Position numbers and translations under genes: made by a program | The notes under the pieces: model-generated | What the model saw: only the letters and a program-made list of their open reading frames with translations | Told to the model about the DNA's origin: nothing | Databases searched by the model: none | Origin: SIG459 sp045638085 | GTDB lineage: Bacteria > Bacillota > Clostridia > Oscillospirales > Oscillospiraceae | Assembly: GCA_045638085.1 (NCBI GenBank) | Contig: JAZUAQ010000011.1 | Coordinates: 1 to 16,227, forward strand | Direction of reading: 5' to 3' | DNA length: 16,227 bases | Shown here: in pieces, positions 6,952 to 14,982 of the stretch | Position numbering within the stretch: position 1 is the first letter of the stretch | How the letters are laid out: each line of letters starts with the position of its first letter

Positions 6952-7800
6952 TTATTCAACAATTTCGTAGTCGGTGACGATGAAAACCTGAGTGAGTGCG
7001 TCAACATCGCAGGCGGGCTCGATAACGCCGTAGGTGTTCTGTCCGCCGGCTTCGGTCATGACGGTGGTGATGGTGCCGATGAGAAGACCGGAGGGGAAGG
7101 CGCCGCCTCGTCCGGAGGTGAGGACTTCGTCATCGGTGAATATCTGTGCGCCGCCCGCAAGATAGGTGACGCGGGTTTTGCCCTGTTTCATCAGGGAGAA
7201 TTCGCCGGAGATAACGCCTGCATAGTTGTTGCTGCCGACGAAGGCACCAACGTCCATATTGACGTCGATAACGGTACGGATAGTTGCCCAGTTGGTGCCA
7301 AGCTCATAGACCTGACCCACAAGGGCGCCGTATTCGGTGATAACGCAGTCGCCAAGCTCAATGCCGCTGTTGGAGCCTTTACCGATGGTGAAGGCGGAGG
7401 TGTAGTTACTGGTGTCCCAGGAAACTATCTTGCTGGACTCAAGGGCAAAGTCGGCGCGCTTTTCTCTCAGCTCAAGAAGAGCATAAAGACGGTCGTTCTC
7501 AGCTTTGAGCTCCTCATACTCGCGGGCCATTTCCTGAGCCTCCGCAAGCTCGGCACGAAGGGCGTTGTTATCCTCAACCAGCATGTCATACTCATAGAGG
7601 TAGCCGTAAATGCCCTGCATCCAGTCGGTGATGGCGGCTGCGGCATTGCGGGAGGGAGCGGCGAGGGAGCCCTGAGCATCCTTGATAAAGCCTGCTTTAC
7701 CTTCGCGGGAGGCGGAGCCTGCCAGCACGAAGATGGCGGCAATCATAACGATGATGGCAACTTTGATGCCATGTTTTTTCATGTAAGTTTTAATTTTCAA
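6952..7800 (-). CDS. mreC: Rod shape-determining protein MreC
   Basis: A 282-aa protein with one N-terminal membrane segment (about 12-28), a coiled coil (about 70-115, rich in Glu, Ala and Leu) and a C-terminal beta-rich domain with the MreC-type segments GKGSNSGIELGDCVITEYGALVGQV and TSGRGGAFPSGLLIGTI. MreC is a periplasmic-side scaffold that binds and activates PBP2. The reading starts at TTG 7800, whose bases overlap the maf stop (TTGA), suggesting translational coupling. ATG at 7782 (MKKHGIKVAIIV) is an equally plausible start, and neither has a strong ribosome binding site at ideal distance. mreB, often just upstream of mreC, is absent here. Confidence 0.92.
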   Translation of the reverse strand: MKIKTYMKKHGIKVAIIVMIAAIFVLAGSASREGKAGFIKDAQGSLAAPSRNAAAAITDWMQGIYGYLYEYDMLVEDNNALRAELAEAQEMAREYEELKAENDRLYALLELREKRADFALESSKIVSWDTSNYTSAFTIGKGSNSGIELGDCVITEYGALVGQVYELGTNWATIRTVIDVNMDVGAFVGSNNYAGVISGEFSLMKQGKTRVTYLAGGAQIFTDDEVLTSGRGGAFPSGLLIGTITTVMTEAGGQNTYGVIEPACDVDALTQVFIVTDYEIVE

Positions 7801-8369
7801 ATCAAATTCACGCCCAATTCCTTAAGCATTATTCCAAGGGTGCACAGAGGCAGCCCCATTACGTTGAAAAAGTCTCCTTCAAGAGCCTCTACAAAAAGGC
7901 TTGCATAGCCCTGAGCGCCGTAAGCGCCCGCCTTGTCCATGGGCTCGCCGGTACGGATATAGGCTTCAATCTCCCTCTCGCTGAGAGTGCGGAAATGAAC
8001 CTTCGTCTCCTCGGCGCGGCTTAAAACCTTGCTGCCGCGAATCACGGTGACTCCGGTATAGACGGTGTGACTCCTTCCGCTGAGGGAGCGAAGCATTCCG
8101 GCTGCGTCCGCCTCATCCGCGGGCTTGCCCATAACCTTTCCGTCAAGCACAACTATGGTATCGGCGCCTATAGTGACGGTGTTTTCTTCCCCGGCGGGGG
8201 CAATCTCCGCCGCCTTGCAGCGGCTGAGTTCCTTTACAAGCTCAGAGGGGCTGAGTTCGAGATGGTCTGCTTCCTCGCCCTTGGCGGGGATTATTTCAAG
8301 ATTTTCAACTTTAAGCATCTCCAAAAGCTCTTTGCGTCGGGGAGAGCCGGAGGCAAGTATGATGCGCAT
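7797..8369 (-). CDS. maf: Maf family nucleoside triphosphate pyrophosphatase
   Basis: A 190-aa Maf/HAM1-like protein. These enzymes hydrolyse dTTP/UTP or modified nucleotides to monophosphate and pyrophosphate and are historically linked to septum formation. Visible motifs are the N-terminal ASGSPRRKELL (6-16), GADTIV with Asp70 as the probable catalytic residue, the GKP loop (81-83), and the substrate-binding segment MDKAGAYGAQGYASLFVEALEGDFFNVMGLP near 140-172. ATG at 8369 has GAGGT 9 nt upstream. The gene begins 20 bp after the U32 stop and overlaps the mreC start, so it lies in the same operon. Confidence 0.93.
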   Translation of the reverse strand: MRIILASGSPRRKELLEMLKVENLEIIPAKGEEADHLELSPSELVKELSRCKAAEIAPAGEENTVTIGADTIVVLDGKVMGKPADEADAAGMLRSLSGRSHTVYTGVTVIRGSKVLSRAEETKVHFRTLSEREIEAYIRTGEPMDKAGAYGAQGYASLFVEALEGDFFNVMGLPLCTLGIMLKELGVNLI

Positions 8370-8389
8370 CTATTTTTTACCTCGTGTTT

Positions 8390-10468
8390 TTATTCAACGC
8401 CCCTGTAGTAAAGTCCTCTTGTGAGGCCGTTGGGACGGTAGTCGCTGAGACCCAGATAGCTCTTTGTCACCTGAAGGCACTCGCGGGGGCTTTCGGTGGT
8501 GAACATGAGTCTGGCTGCCCAAAGACCGCAGGAGAGAATATCCTCTCTCTTATCGCCCAAAAACAGCTTATGGGCATTGAGTATCACATTTCTGCATCCA
8601 AATTCCCTCACAACGGGGAAAACGGAGCCCATTCTGTCGGAAAGTGCCGCGCCGTTTTCGCAGTTGCAGCTGCCTGCGGCACCTTTTATTATGCACTGGT
8701 CGCTGACCATAAGGGGCAGACGGCCGTAGACGATAAGCTCGGTGTCCATGCTCTTCACAAGGTCGCGCACCTGAGCCATACGCAGCTCGAAGGAGGCGGT
8801 TGCGGAGCGGAGTCCCGCAGCGGCAAGAACGGTGAGAGTGTGGCTGTTGAAAACATTCAGACCGAAGTCGCCGCGAATTTCCAGACCGCACTGCTTTGCA
8901 AGGGCGATGTGGCCCAAATTGCCCAGAAGGACTTCTTTTATGCCCTTTTCGGGCAGCTTTTCAAGCTTCTCGCGGACGAGAGGGATTTCCGTGTCGGTGA
9001 TGACTCGGGGGAGTACGGCGGCAATGTTGATGCCCTTGGCGAAGAAGGGAGCGAGGGCTTCGCTGTCTTCAGCAACATCAAGAGGCACATAGAGATTTGC
9101 AATATCAAGCTCCGCAAGCTCGGCAGTGAGCTGCTCGGACTTCATTACCTGAATATTCAAAACCGCCTTCTTGCTTCCCACCTGAGGAGGCATCTTGGGG
9201 ATGCGTCCGTAGCGGCGCACGGGAGCTGCGGCGCGCTTTTCAAGCATCTGGTTGATAGCCTGGCGGCGCATCTGCTTTATGGCGGCGGCGGAGCGGAAAA
9301 CACCCTCGTCAAGCTGAGAGATGGCGTTTTCGCACCGGAAGGGGGGGCCGCCGGTCTTATAAAGCTGGTCGCAGACGCTACGCTGGGTGAGGGCAGATTT
9401 CTCTGCTCTTGCAACGCGGGGACCGTCTACAACAACGCGGTTTCCGTCGCTGTCCTGAGCCAGCAGCTTAGCGTTGAGACCTGCCTTGATGATGGCACAG
9501 AAGCTTATGCCAACGCGGCGTTCCTCGCTTGCGGCATAGCGGCGGCGGGTTTCGGTGAAGAGTTTATTTGCGCTCTTTTCGGAGTCTGTACGGACACCGA
9601 ACATATCCTCTTTCTTGCCGGTCAGGTAACCGTCGGTGAAGCCTTCTCTGGAGAAGGCCATGGTGAGCTTTTCATAGTCCTCCTCGGTGGGGGACTTGCC
9701 CTCGCGGAGAGCCTTGGAATAAATCTCCGTTACGATGGCGGTGTATTCGGGGCGCTTCATTCGTCCCTCAATCTTGATGCAGGCAACGCCTGCCTTGTCA
9801 AGAGCCTCAAGATAATCCACAAGGCAGTTATCCTTCAGGCTCATGGGATAATCGCCCACACGGCGACCCATGCTGTACTGGAGACGGCAGGGCTGGGCGC
9901 ACATTCCGCGGTTGCCGCTTCTGCGTCCAATGAGGGCGGACATGTAGCACTGGCCGCTGTGGCAGAAGCACAGTGCGCCGTGGACAAAAACTTCCACCTC
10001 GATAGGGGAGCGGGCGGCGATGATTGCAATCTGGTCCAAAGTGAGCTCGCGGGCAAGGACAACGCGGCTGATGCCCATCTGGGCAGCAGCGTAAACGCCG
10101 CCAAGATTATGGACGCTCATCTGGGTGCTGGCATGGAGGGGCAGGTCAGGGCATACGGAGCGAAGCACCATAGCAACGCCCAGATCCTGAACTATGACAG
10201 CATCAACGCCCGCCTCGGAGACGAAGCGGCCCATTTTGGCAACGGTTTCCATCTCGCGGTCGGAGGCAAGGGTGTTGAGAGTTACATACACCTTGCAGCC
10301 GCGCTCGCGGCAATATCTGACGGAATCGAGAAATTCCTGCTCTGTAAAGTTTTTGGCGCCGCGTCTGGCATTGAAATCGCCCAGACCCAGATAAATGGCG
10401 TTTGCACCGCTCTGGACGGCGGCGATAACGGCCTCGGGGCTTCCGGCGGGAGAGAGAAGTTCAAGCAT
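8390..10468 (-). CDS. Peptidase U32 family protein, RlhA-like
   Basis: A 692-aa two-part protein. The N-terminal U32 TIM-barrel-like domain runs from LELLSPAGSPEAVIAAVQSGANAIYLG and contains the U32 signature EVFVHGALCFCHSGQCYMS (159-177). A downstream CAQPCR (190-195) completes a cysteine set (167, 169, 174, 190, 194) expected to hold an iron-sulfur cluster. The C-terminal third resembles the extra region of the long U32 members. The closest characterised long member is E. coli RlhA, which hydroxylates C2501 of 23S rRNA; other U32 proteins modify tRNA (TrhP). A proteolytic role is poorly supported for this type. ATG at 10468 has AGAGGT 8 nt upstream. It is the first gene after the minus-strand promoter and heads the maf-mre operon. 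The exact substrate is not determined. Confidence 0.88.
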   Translation of the reverse strand: MLELLSPAGSPEAVIAAVQSGANAIYLGLGDFNARRGAKNFTEQEFLDSVRYCRERGCKVYVTLNTLASDREMETVAKMGRFVSEAGVDAVIVQDLGVAMVLRSVCPDLPLHASTQMSVHNLGGVYAAAQMGISRVVLARELTLDQIAIIAARSPIEVEVFVHGALCFCHSGQCYMSALIGRRSGNRGMCAQPCRLQYSMGRRVGDYPMSLKDNCLVDYLEALDKAGVACIKIEGRMKRPEYTAIVTEIYSKALREGKSPTEEDYEKLTMAFSREGFTDGYLTGKKEDMFGVRTDSEKSANKLFTETRRRYAASEERRVGISFCAIIKAGLNAKLLAQDSDGNRVVVDGPRVARAEKSALTQRSVCDQLYKTGGPPFRCENAISQLDEGVFRSAAAIKQMRRQAINQMLEKRAAAPVRRYGRIPKMPPQVGSKKAVLNIQVMKSEQLTAELAELDIANLYVPLDVAEDSEALAPFFAKGINIAAVLPRVITDTEIPLVREKLEKLPEKGIKEVLLGNLGHIALAKQCGLEIRGDFGLNVFNSHTLTVLAAAGLRSATASFELRMAQVRDLVKSMDTELIVYGRLPLMVSDQCIIKGAAGSCNCENGAALSDRMGSVFPVVREFGCRNVILNAHKLFLGDKREDILSCGLWAARLMFTTESPRECLQVTKSYLGLSDYRPNGLTRGLYYRGVE

Positions 10469-10531
10469 CTGTATCTACCTCTATGATCAGTCTGAAAAAG
10501 ACATACTTATCCAACTTAATTCTAACGATGA

Positions 10532-10561
10532 ATTATACCACATAATAAGCCCTTGATTCAA
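10532..10561 (-). promoter_or_regulatory. Minus-strand promoter of the U32-maf-mre operon
   Basis: -35 TTGAAT (10556-10561) and consensus -10 TATAAT (10532-10537) are separated by 18 nt, with a TGG extension before the -10. The distance to the U32 start is about 65 nt. Its -35 box overlaps that of the divergent promoter by 3 bp. Confidence 0.82.
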
Positions 10562-10582
10562 GTGCTATTTATATGGTATAAT
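10553..10582 (+). promoter_or_regulatory. Plus-strand promoter of the dnaD-dnaC operon
   Basis: -35 TTGATT (10553-10558) and consensus -10 TATAAT (10577-10582) are separated by 18 nt, again with a TGG extension. A start site near 10589 is expected. It is nearly the mirror image of the promoter on the other strand. Confidence 0.82.
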
Positions 10583-10602
10583 CCCGGAATAGATACAAAA
10601 TA

Positions 10603-10623
10603 GGGGCAATGCGCCCTTTTGTT
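10603..10623 (+). promoter_or_regulatory. Small GC hairpin with T-run in the dnaD leader
   Basis: GGGGC and GCGCCC flank AAT and are followed by TTTTGTT, about 15-35 nt after the predicted start site and just before dnaD. The stem is short with a bulge, so termination would be weak. It could be an attenuator or simply a 5' structure. Confidence 0.3.
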
Positions 10624-10651
10624 GATTTACTTACGAGAGAGGGTGTGTCCC

Positions 10652-11551
10652 CTGGCAGACAAGAATATTATCATAAGCGCCGCAGCAGCAGAAGCCATTT
10701 TGGAAAAAGGCGAGGGACTTGCCGCGCTTTTATATCTTCATATTCGAGCAAGGGGAGAGTTTTCCCTTTCCGCTGCAGCAAAGCAGCTTCGCCGCAGCGA
10801 GACGGAAATTTCCGCAGCCGCCGCAAGCTTGCGTGAAATGGGACTGCTGAGCGCGGAGAAGCCTCTTATGAGCGATGAAATGCCTGAATACTCCGCCGCG
10901 GACATTGTCAGCCGAGCAGGACGCGACAGTGTTTTTGAGGGCCTTGTGGATGCGGTGCAGCACTCGTTGGGCAAACTTCTTTCCACCCCCGACCTGAGAA
11001 GCCTTTTCGGAATATATGACCATCTGGGCATGCCCGCGGAGGTTATATATCTTCTGGTTGCCCACTGCGTTGAAACTTACCGGGAAAGCCACGGCGAAGG
11101 CCGCGTGCCCACCATGCGTTATATAGAAAAGGAAGCCTGGTACTGGGCGGGTCAGGAGATTATGAGTCTCGAAGCCGCGGAGGAGCATATCAAGGGCGAG
11201 AAAGAGAAAAAAAGCAAGCTTTTCCGCACGGCGGAGATGCTCCAGATAAAAGGCAGACAGCTCAGCCAGAGCGAGCAGCGCTACATAGAATCATGGCTGG
11301 AAATGGGCTTTGAGATCGAAGCCCTTGCGGTGGCTTATGACCGCACCGTGCTGGGTACGGGTAAGCTGGCCTGGAGATATATGGATAAGATTGTCTCCTC
11401 CTGGCATGAAAAGGGACTCCATACCGAGGCGGAAGTTCTCTCGGGAGACCCCCGTCAGGGCAAAAAGCAGGAAAAAGCCCCCGAAAGCAACGACAGAGAG
11501 ATTGAAGATATGCGCAGAATGTATGCGTATATGAAGGGTAAGGAGAATTAA
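10652..11551 (+). CDS. dnaD: DnaD domain replication-initiation protein
   Basis: About 299 aa. The N-terminal half (ALLYLHIRARGEFSLSAAAKQLRRSETEI) looks like a winged-helix domain. The C-terminal half carries two DnaD/DnaB-like segments, the second ending with YMDKIVSSW, matching the family YxxxIxxxW motif. In low-GC Gram-positives DnaD recruits the helicase loader and helicase to the origin or to restart sites. Directly after it (ATG one base past its stop) comes the DnaC/DnaI loader, which fits. No ATG is available near the N-terminus. The best start by spacing is CTG at 10652 (reading MADKNIIIS), with GAGAGG 9 nt upstream. GTG at 10643 overlaps that site, and TTG at 10619 has only AGGGG 12 nt away. 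The start codon is therefore uncertain; the family assignment is firm. Confidence 0.85.
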   Translation: MADKNIIISAAAAEAILEKGEGLAALLYLHIRARGEFSLSAAAKQLRRSETEISAAAASLREMGLLSAEKPLMSDEMPEYSAADIVSRAGRDSVFEGLVDAVQHSLGKLLSTPDLRSLFGIYDHLGMPAEVIYLLVAHCVETYRESHGEGRVPTMRYIEKEAWYWAGQEIMSLEAAEEHIKGEKEKKSKLFRTAEMLQIKGRQLSQSEQRYIESWLEMGFEIEALAVAYDRTVLGTGKLAWRYMDKIVSSWHEKGLHTEAEVLSGDPRQGKKQEKAPESNDREIEDMRRMYAYMKGKEN

Positions 11552-11552
11552 G

Positions 11553-12536
11553 ATGGCCGTTGACGGTAAACTCATGGCAAAGGCAAGAGACCGTCTTGCC
11601 GAGATAAAAGCTAAAAACGAAGAGCTCAGCGAAGCCCGTCAGGAGGAGATCTATGAGCGTCTGCCCCGAGTGAAGGAGCTGGAAGAGCGCCTTCGCACCA
11701 TTATGGGTCAGGTGATTTCCGCAAGCTTGAAGGGCGAGGCGGGAAAGAGGGAGATAGCTGCCCTTGAGAAGGAGAGCCTGCTTCTCTGCGGAGAAAAGGT
11801 TGAGGCTCTTGTGGCTGCGGGCTATGCTGCCGATTATCTGGACGGAGTTTATTATTGCTCCCGCTGCCACGACACCGGTTATGACCGCTTCGGCAATGCC
11901 TGCTCCTGCCTTATGAAGCTTTATGAGGAGGAGAAAAGTCTCTACCTCAGCTCCATCCCCGGCCATGAAGGTGACTCCTTCGCCGCTTTCAGCCTTGATT
12001 ACTACACAGGCGCGGACAGAGAGGTCATGGAGATGAGCCTCAATTTCTGCAAGGAGTATGCCCTTTTCTTCGGCAAAAACTCCCCCAACCTGCTTTTCCG
12101 CGGCGGCACGGGCTTAGGAAAGACCTTCCTCAGCGGATGCGTTGCAAAGGCGGTTTCCGACAAGGGATTTTCCGTCGTTTACGAAAGCGCGGGGGATGCC
12201 TTCTCCGCATTTGAGGACAAAAAATTCTCCCGCGCCGAGGAGACTTATGCCATCGCTGCCGAGAGAGTCCGCCGCATACTGGACTGCGACCTGCTCATCC
12301 TCGATGACCTTGGTACAGAGATGAGAACAAACTTCACCCACAGCGCCCTTTACAACATAATCAATTCCCGCCTTGCAGCAGGGAAGAAGACCATAGTCAG
12401 CACCAATCTTTCCGCTTCCGAAATGGAAGAGCGCTACACCCCTCAGGTGGTGAGCCGCATAAGCGGAGAATATGACACCGTTCCCTTCCGCGGTCGGGAT
12501 ATCCGACTCATAAAAAAGGAGCAGCGCTATAGCTGA
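11553..12536 (+). CDS. dnaC: DnaC/DnaI-type replicative helicase loader (AAA+ ATPase)
   Basis: A 327-aa protein that would load the DnaB/DnaC hexameric helicase. A basic, helical N-terminal region (1-95) is followed by a probable zinc-binding cluster (Cys102, Cys105, Cys117, Cys119, in YYCSRCHDTGY and CSC). The AAA+ core then shows Walker A GGTGLGKT (184-191), Walker B LLILDD (247-252), a sensor-1 segment STNLS (283-287) and a probable arginine finger at SR (301-302). The N-terminal zinc region is typical of Gram-positive DnaI. ATG at 11553 has AAGGAG 7 nt upstream, overlapping the end of dnaD, so the two are co-translated. IS21 IstB proteins share this fold, but no transposase lies nearby and the dnaD partner argues for the loader. 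Confidence 0.9.
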   Translation: MAVDGKLMAKARDRLAEIKAKNEELSEARQEEIYERLPRVKELEERLRTIMGQVISASLKGEAGKREIAALEKESLLLCGEKVEALVAAGYAADYLDGVYYCSRCHDTGYDRFGNACSCLMKLYEEEKSLYLSSIPGHEGDSFAAFSLDYYTGADREVMEMSLNFCKEYALFFGKNSPNLLFRGGTGLGKTFLSGCVAKAVSDKGFSVVYESAGDAFSAFEDKKFSRAEETYAIAAERVRRILDCDLLILDDLGTEMRTNFTHSALYNIINSRLAAGKKTIVSTNLSASEMEERYTPQVVSRISGEYDTVPFRGRDIRLIKKEQRYS

Positions 12537-12566
12537 GCAGGCAGCTCAGGCTAAGGAGGAATAATC

Positions 12567-13604
12567 ATGCAGCACGAGATAACAAAACGCATACCCCTTC
12601 TGGACGAAAAGGGAAATATACGCGAGCCGGGATATGCCAAGAAGCTTCACTGGGCTTACCGCCGCAGCGACATTAAGGCAAATCCCCTCCGCATCAAGGA
12701 ATGGGACTACTATCTCATCACCAACGGCCGCATCGGTCTGGCTCTCACCATAGCCGACAACAGCTATATGGGTCTGGATTCCATCAGCCTTCTGAACTTT
12801 GAAGAGGGCTGGGAAATCACCAAAAGCCCCATGCGCATCCTGCCCCTTGGCCGCACCCGTTTCCCCTCCACCAGCGAGAAGGGCGATGTGAGCATTGTGG
12901 GCAAGGATTATTCCATCCACTTCAAGCATATCGACGGCAAGAGAGTGCTTATTGCCCAGATGAAAAACTTCGGAGACGAGGGCAGCCTCATCGCAAAGGT
13001 GGAGCTGAGCGATGAGCCCGAAGAGAGCATGGTTATCGCCACCCCATTCGAGAAGGAAGCTCACTTCTACTATAACCAGAAAATTAACTGCATGCGCGCC
13101 AGCGGCAGCGTATGCTACGGTTTCGGCGGAAAGACCTATGAGTTTTCCGGCGAGGATTCCTTCGCTGTTCTTGACTGGGGACGTGGCGTATGGACCTACA
13201 AAAACACCTGGTACTGGGGCTCTGCCAGCGGTCAGGTGGATGGTGTACCTTTCGGCTTCAATATAGGTTACGGTTTCGGCGACACCTCCGCTGCCACGGA
13301 AAATATGCTTTTCTATAATGGAAAAGCCCATAAACTCAGCAATGTCAGCTTCAACATCCCTGAAAAAGAGGATGGAAGCGAGGACTATATGAACCCCTGG
13401 ACCTTCACCAGTGACGACGGACGTTTCGAGATGGACTTCATCCCTGTCCTCGACCGCTATAGCGGCACCAGTGTTGTGGTGATAGAGTCCATCCAGCATC
13501 AGGTTTTTGGACGTTTCAGCGGCAAGGCTGTGCTGGATGACGGTACTGTTATCGAAATCAAGGACTTCTTCGGCTTTGCGGAGAAGGTAAAGAATAAGTG
13601 GTAA
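12567..13604 (+). CDS. DUF2804 family protein, function unknown
   Basis: A 345-aa soluble protein with no signal peptide. The N-terminus EITKRIPLLDEKGNIREPGYAKKLHW, then RIKEWDYYLI, and the aromatic-rich block LDWGRGVWTYKNTWYWGSASG (202-222) are hallmarks by which I recognise the DUF2804 family. The pattern of alternating beta strands suggests a calycin/AttH-like barrel that could bind a hydrophobic ligand; this is inference. ATG at 12567 has a strong AAGGAGG 7 nt upstream. It lies 30 bp after the helicase loader and 10 bp before the MATE transporter. The role is unknown, and nothing links it mechanistically to replication. Confidence 0.85.
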   Translation: MQHEITKRIPLLDEKGNIREPGYAKKLHWAYRRSDIKANPLRIKEWDYYLITNGRIGLALTIADNSYMGLDSISLLNFEEGWEITKSPMRILPLGRTRFPSTSEKGDVSIVGKDYSIHFKHIDGKRVLIAQMKNFGDEGSLIAKVELSDEPEESMVIATPFEKEAHFYYNQKINCMRASGSVCYGFGGKTYEFSGEDSFAVLDWGRGVWTYKNTWYWGSASGQVDGVPFGFNIGYGFGDTSAATENMLFYNGKAHKLSNVSFNIPEKEDGSEDYMNPWTFTSDDGRFEMDFIPVLDRYSGTSVVVIESIQHQVFGRFSGKAVLDDGTVIEIKDFFGFAEKVKNKW

Positions 13605-13614
13605 AGGAACACTG

Positions 13615-14982
13615 ATGAAGAGAAACGATTTAACTCAGGGCGCTGAATGGCGTGCCATATTGGGCTTTGCTCTGCCCATAATGCTTGGCAGCCTGCTGCA
13701 GCAGCTTTATTCCACGGTGGACGGCATAATTGTTGGCAATTTCGTCAACTCATCCGCCCTTGCCGCCATGGGAAGCTGCATGACCTATACCTCCATGTTT
13801 GTATTTCTGGCAATGGGCGTGGCCAACGGCAGCGGCGTTGTTATAAGCCAGTATTTTGGCGCAAAGCGTTTTGGCGAGATGCGCCGCACCGCCTCCACAA
13901 TTATGATAATGCTCATCGCGCTGGGTGCGTTTTTCACGGTTTTCTGCATCGTAACGGCAAGACCCGCCTCCAGATATCTTCTCAAAATAGAAGATGCGGA
14001 AATTTTGTCCTACAGCGTGACATATATTGCCATCTACTCCGCAGGTCTTATTTTCCAGTTTATTTATAATGCGGTTGCCGGCATACTCCGCAGCGTGGGC
14101 GACAGCAAGGCGGTGCTTTATTTCCTGCTGGTTGCAACAGTGCTGAATGTTGTGCTGGATCTGCTCTTCGTGGCGGTGCTGCCTTGGGGTGTTGCAGGCG
14201 CTGCAGCCGCAACCATCATCGCTCAGGCGGCCTGCATGGCGGTAAGTCTCCGCTATATGAACAAAAAGTATCCCGAATTCCGGTTCAAGAAAAATGAGCT
14301 TGTTTTCGACAAAGAAAAGTTTGTCCTTTGCACGAAAATGGCCATCCCCGTAACCGTTCAGCATCTTGTAATTTCCTTCGGCCACATTGCTCTGCAGCGT
14401 CTTGTCAACTCCTTCGGCGCCGTGACTATGGCGGCCTTCACCGTAGGTTCCCGCTATGACCACTATGCCTCCATCCCCATTATGGGCATCAATCAGGCAA
14501 TGGGTGCATTTTCCGGACAGAATACCGGCGCGGGCAGATACGACAGAGTCAAGCGCGGTATTTTCAGCGCCCTTGCCATCGACCTTATAATGGTCATTTT
14601 GATGTGCGTGCCCCTCTATCTTTTCGCCGCACCTCTCTCCCGCCTTTTCGGCGTCAGCGGCGAGGAAGTCAGCCAGTCGGTGCAGTATCTGCGCTATATT
14701 TGTCTTTGCTATCCGCTCTTTGCCCTCTATATCCCCTTCAGCGGAATGTTCCAGGGCTGCGGAGATCCCATGGCAGCAACGGCAGCATCCTGCATTGCCC
14801 TTGGCGTCAGAATCATTGCGGCCTATACCATGGTTTATGCCTTCAGCGTAGGCTATGAGGCCTGCTGGGAGAACCTTGTCTACGGCTGGAGCGCGGCGCT
14901 TATATTTGACCTTAGCTATTACGCCTCGGGTCGCTGGAAAACGAAAAGCCTTATAAAGAAAAATCAAGAGGTTAAAATATGA
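13615..14982 (+). CDS. MATE family efflux transporter
   Basis: A 455-aa integral membrane protein with about 12 hydrophobic segments in two halves. It opens with the MATE pattern LTQGAEWRAILGFALPIMLGSLLQQLYSTVDGIIVGNFV and contains GVANGSGVVISQYFGA, with the pseudo-repeat GINQAMGAFSGQNTGAG in the second half. MATE proteins export cationic drugs or metabolites in exchange for Na+ or H+. Substrate and coupling ion cannot be read from the sequence. ATG at 13615 has AAAGGA 6 nt upstream, overlapping the stop of the DUF2804 gene. Its stop overlaps the next start in an ATGA arrangement, so the gene is in the same operon. Confidence 0.93.
   Translation: MKRNDLTQGAEWRAILGFALPIMLGSLLQQLYSTVDGIIVGNFVNSSALAAMGSCMTYTSMFVFLAMGVANGSGVVISQYFGAKRFGEMRRTASTIMIMLIALGAFFTVFCIVTARPASRYLLKIEDAEILSYSVTYIAIYSAGLIFQFIYNAVAGILRSVGDSKAVLYFLLVATVLNVVLDLLFVAVLPWGVAGAAAATIIAQAACMAVSLRYMNKKYPEFRFKKNELVFDKEKFVLCTKMAIPVTVQHLVISFGHIALQRLVNSFGAVTMAAFTVGSRYDHYASIPIMGINQAMGAFSGQNTGAGRYDRVKRGIFSALAIDLIMVILMCVPLYLFAAPLSRLFGVSGEEVSQSVQYLRYICLCYPLFALYIPFSGMFQGCGDPMAATAASCIALGVRIIAAYTMVYAFSVGYEACWENLVYGWSAALIFDLSYYASGRWKTKSLIKKNQEVKI

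Noticed and set aside
8384..10486. 700-codon plus-strand open frame
   Set aside because: Mirror frame of the U32 gene, which has the complete U32 signature and a good ribosome binding site.
11553..12536. IS21-type IstB ATP-binding protein
   Set aside because: Same AAA+ fold, but there is no istA transposase or terminal repeat, and it is coupled to dnaD and has a DnaI-like cysteine cluster.
13750..14967. 405-codon minus-strand open frame across the MATE gene
   Set aside because: Antisense to a transporter with clear membrane segments and MATE motifs; its translation has no domain and no ribosome binding site.
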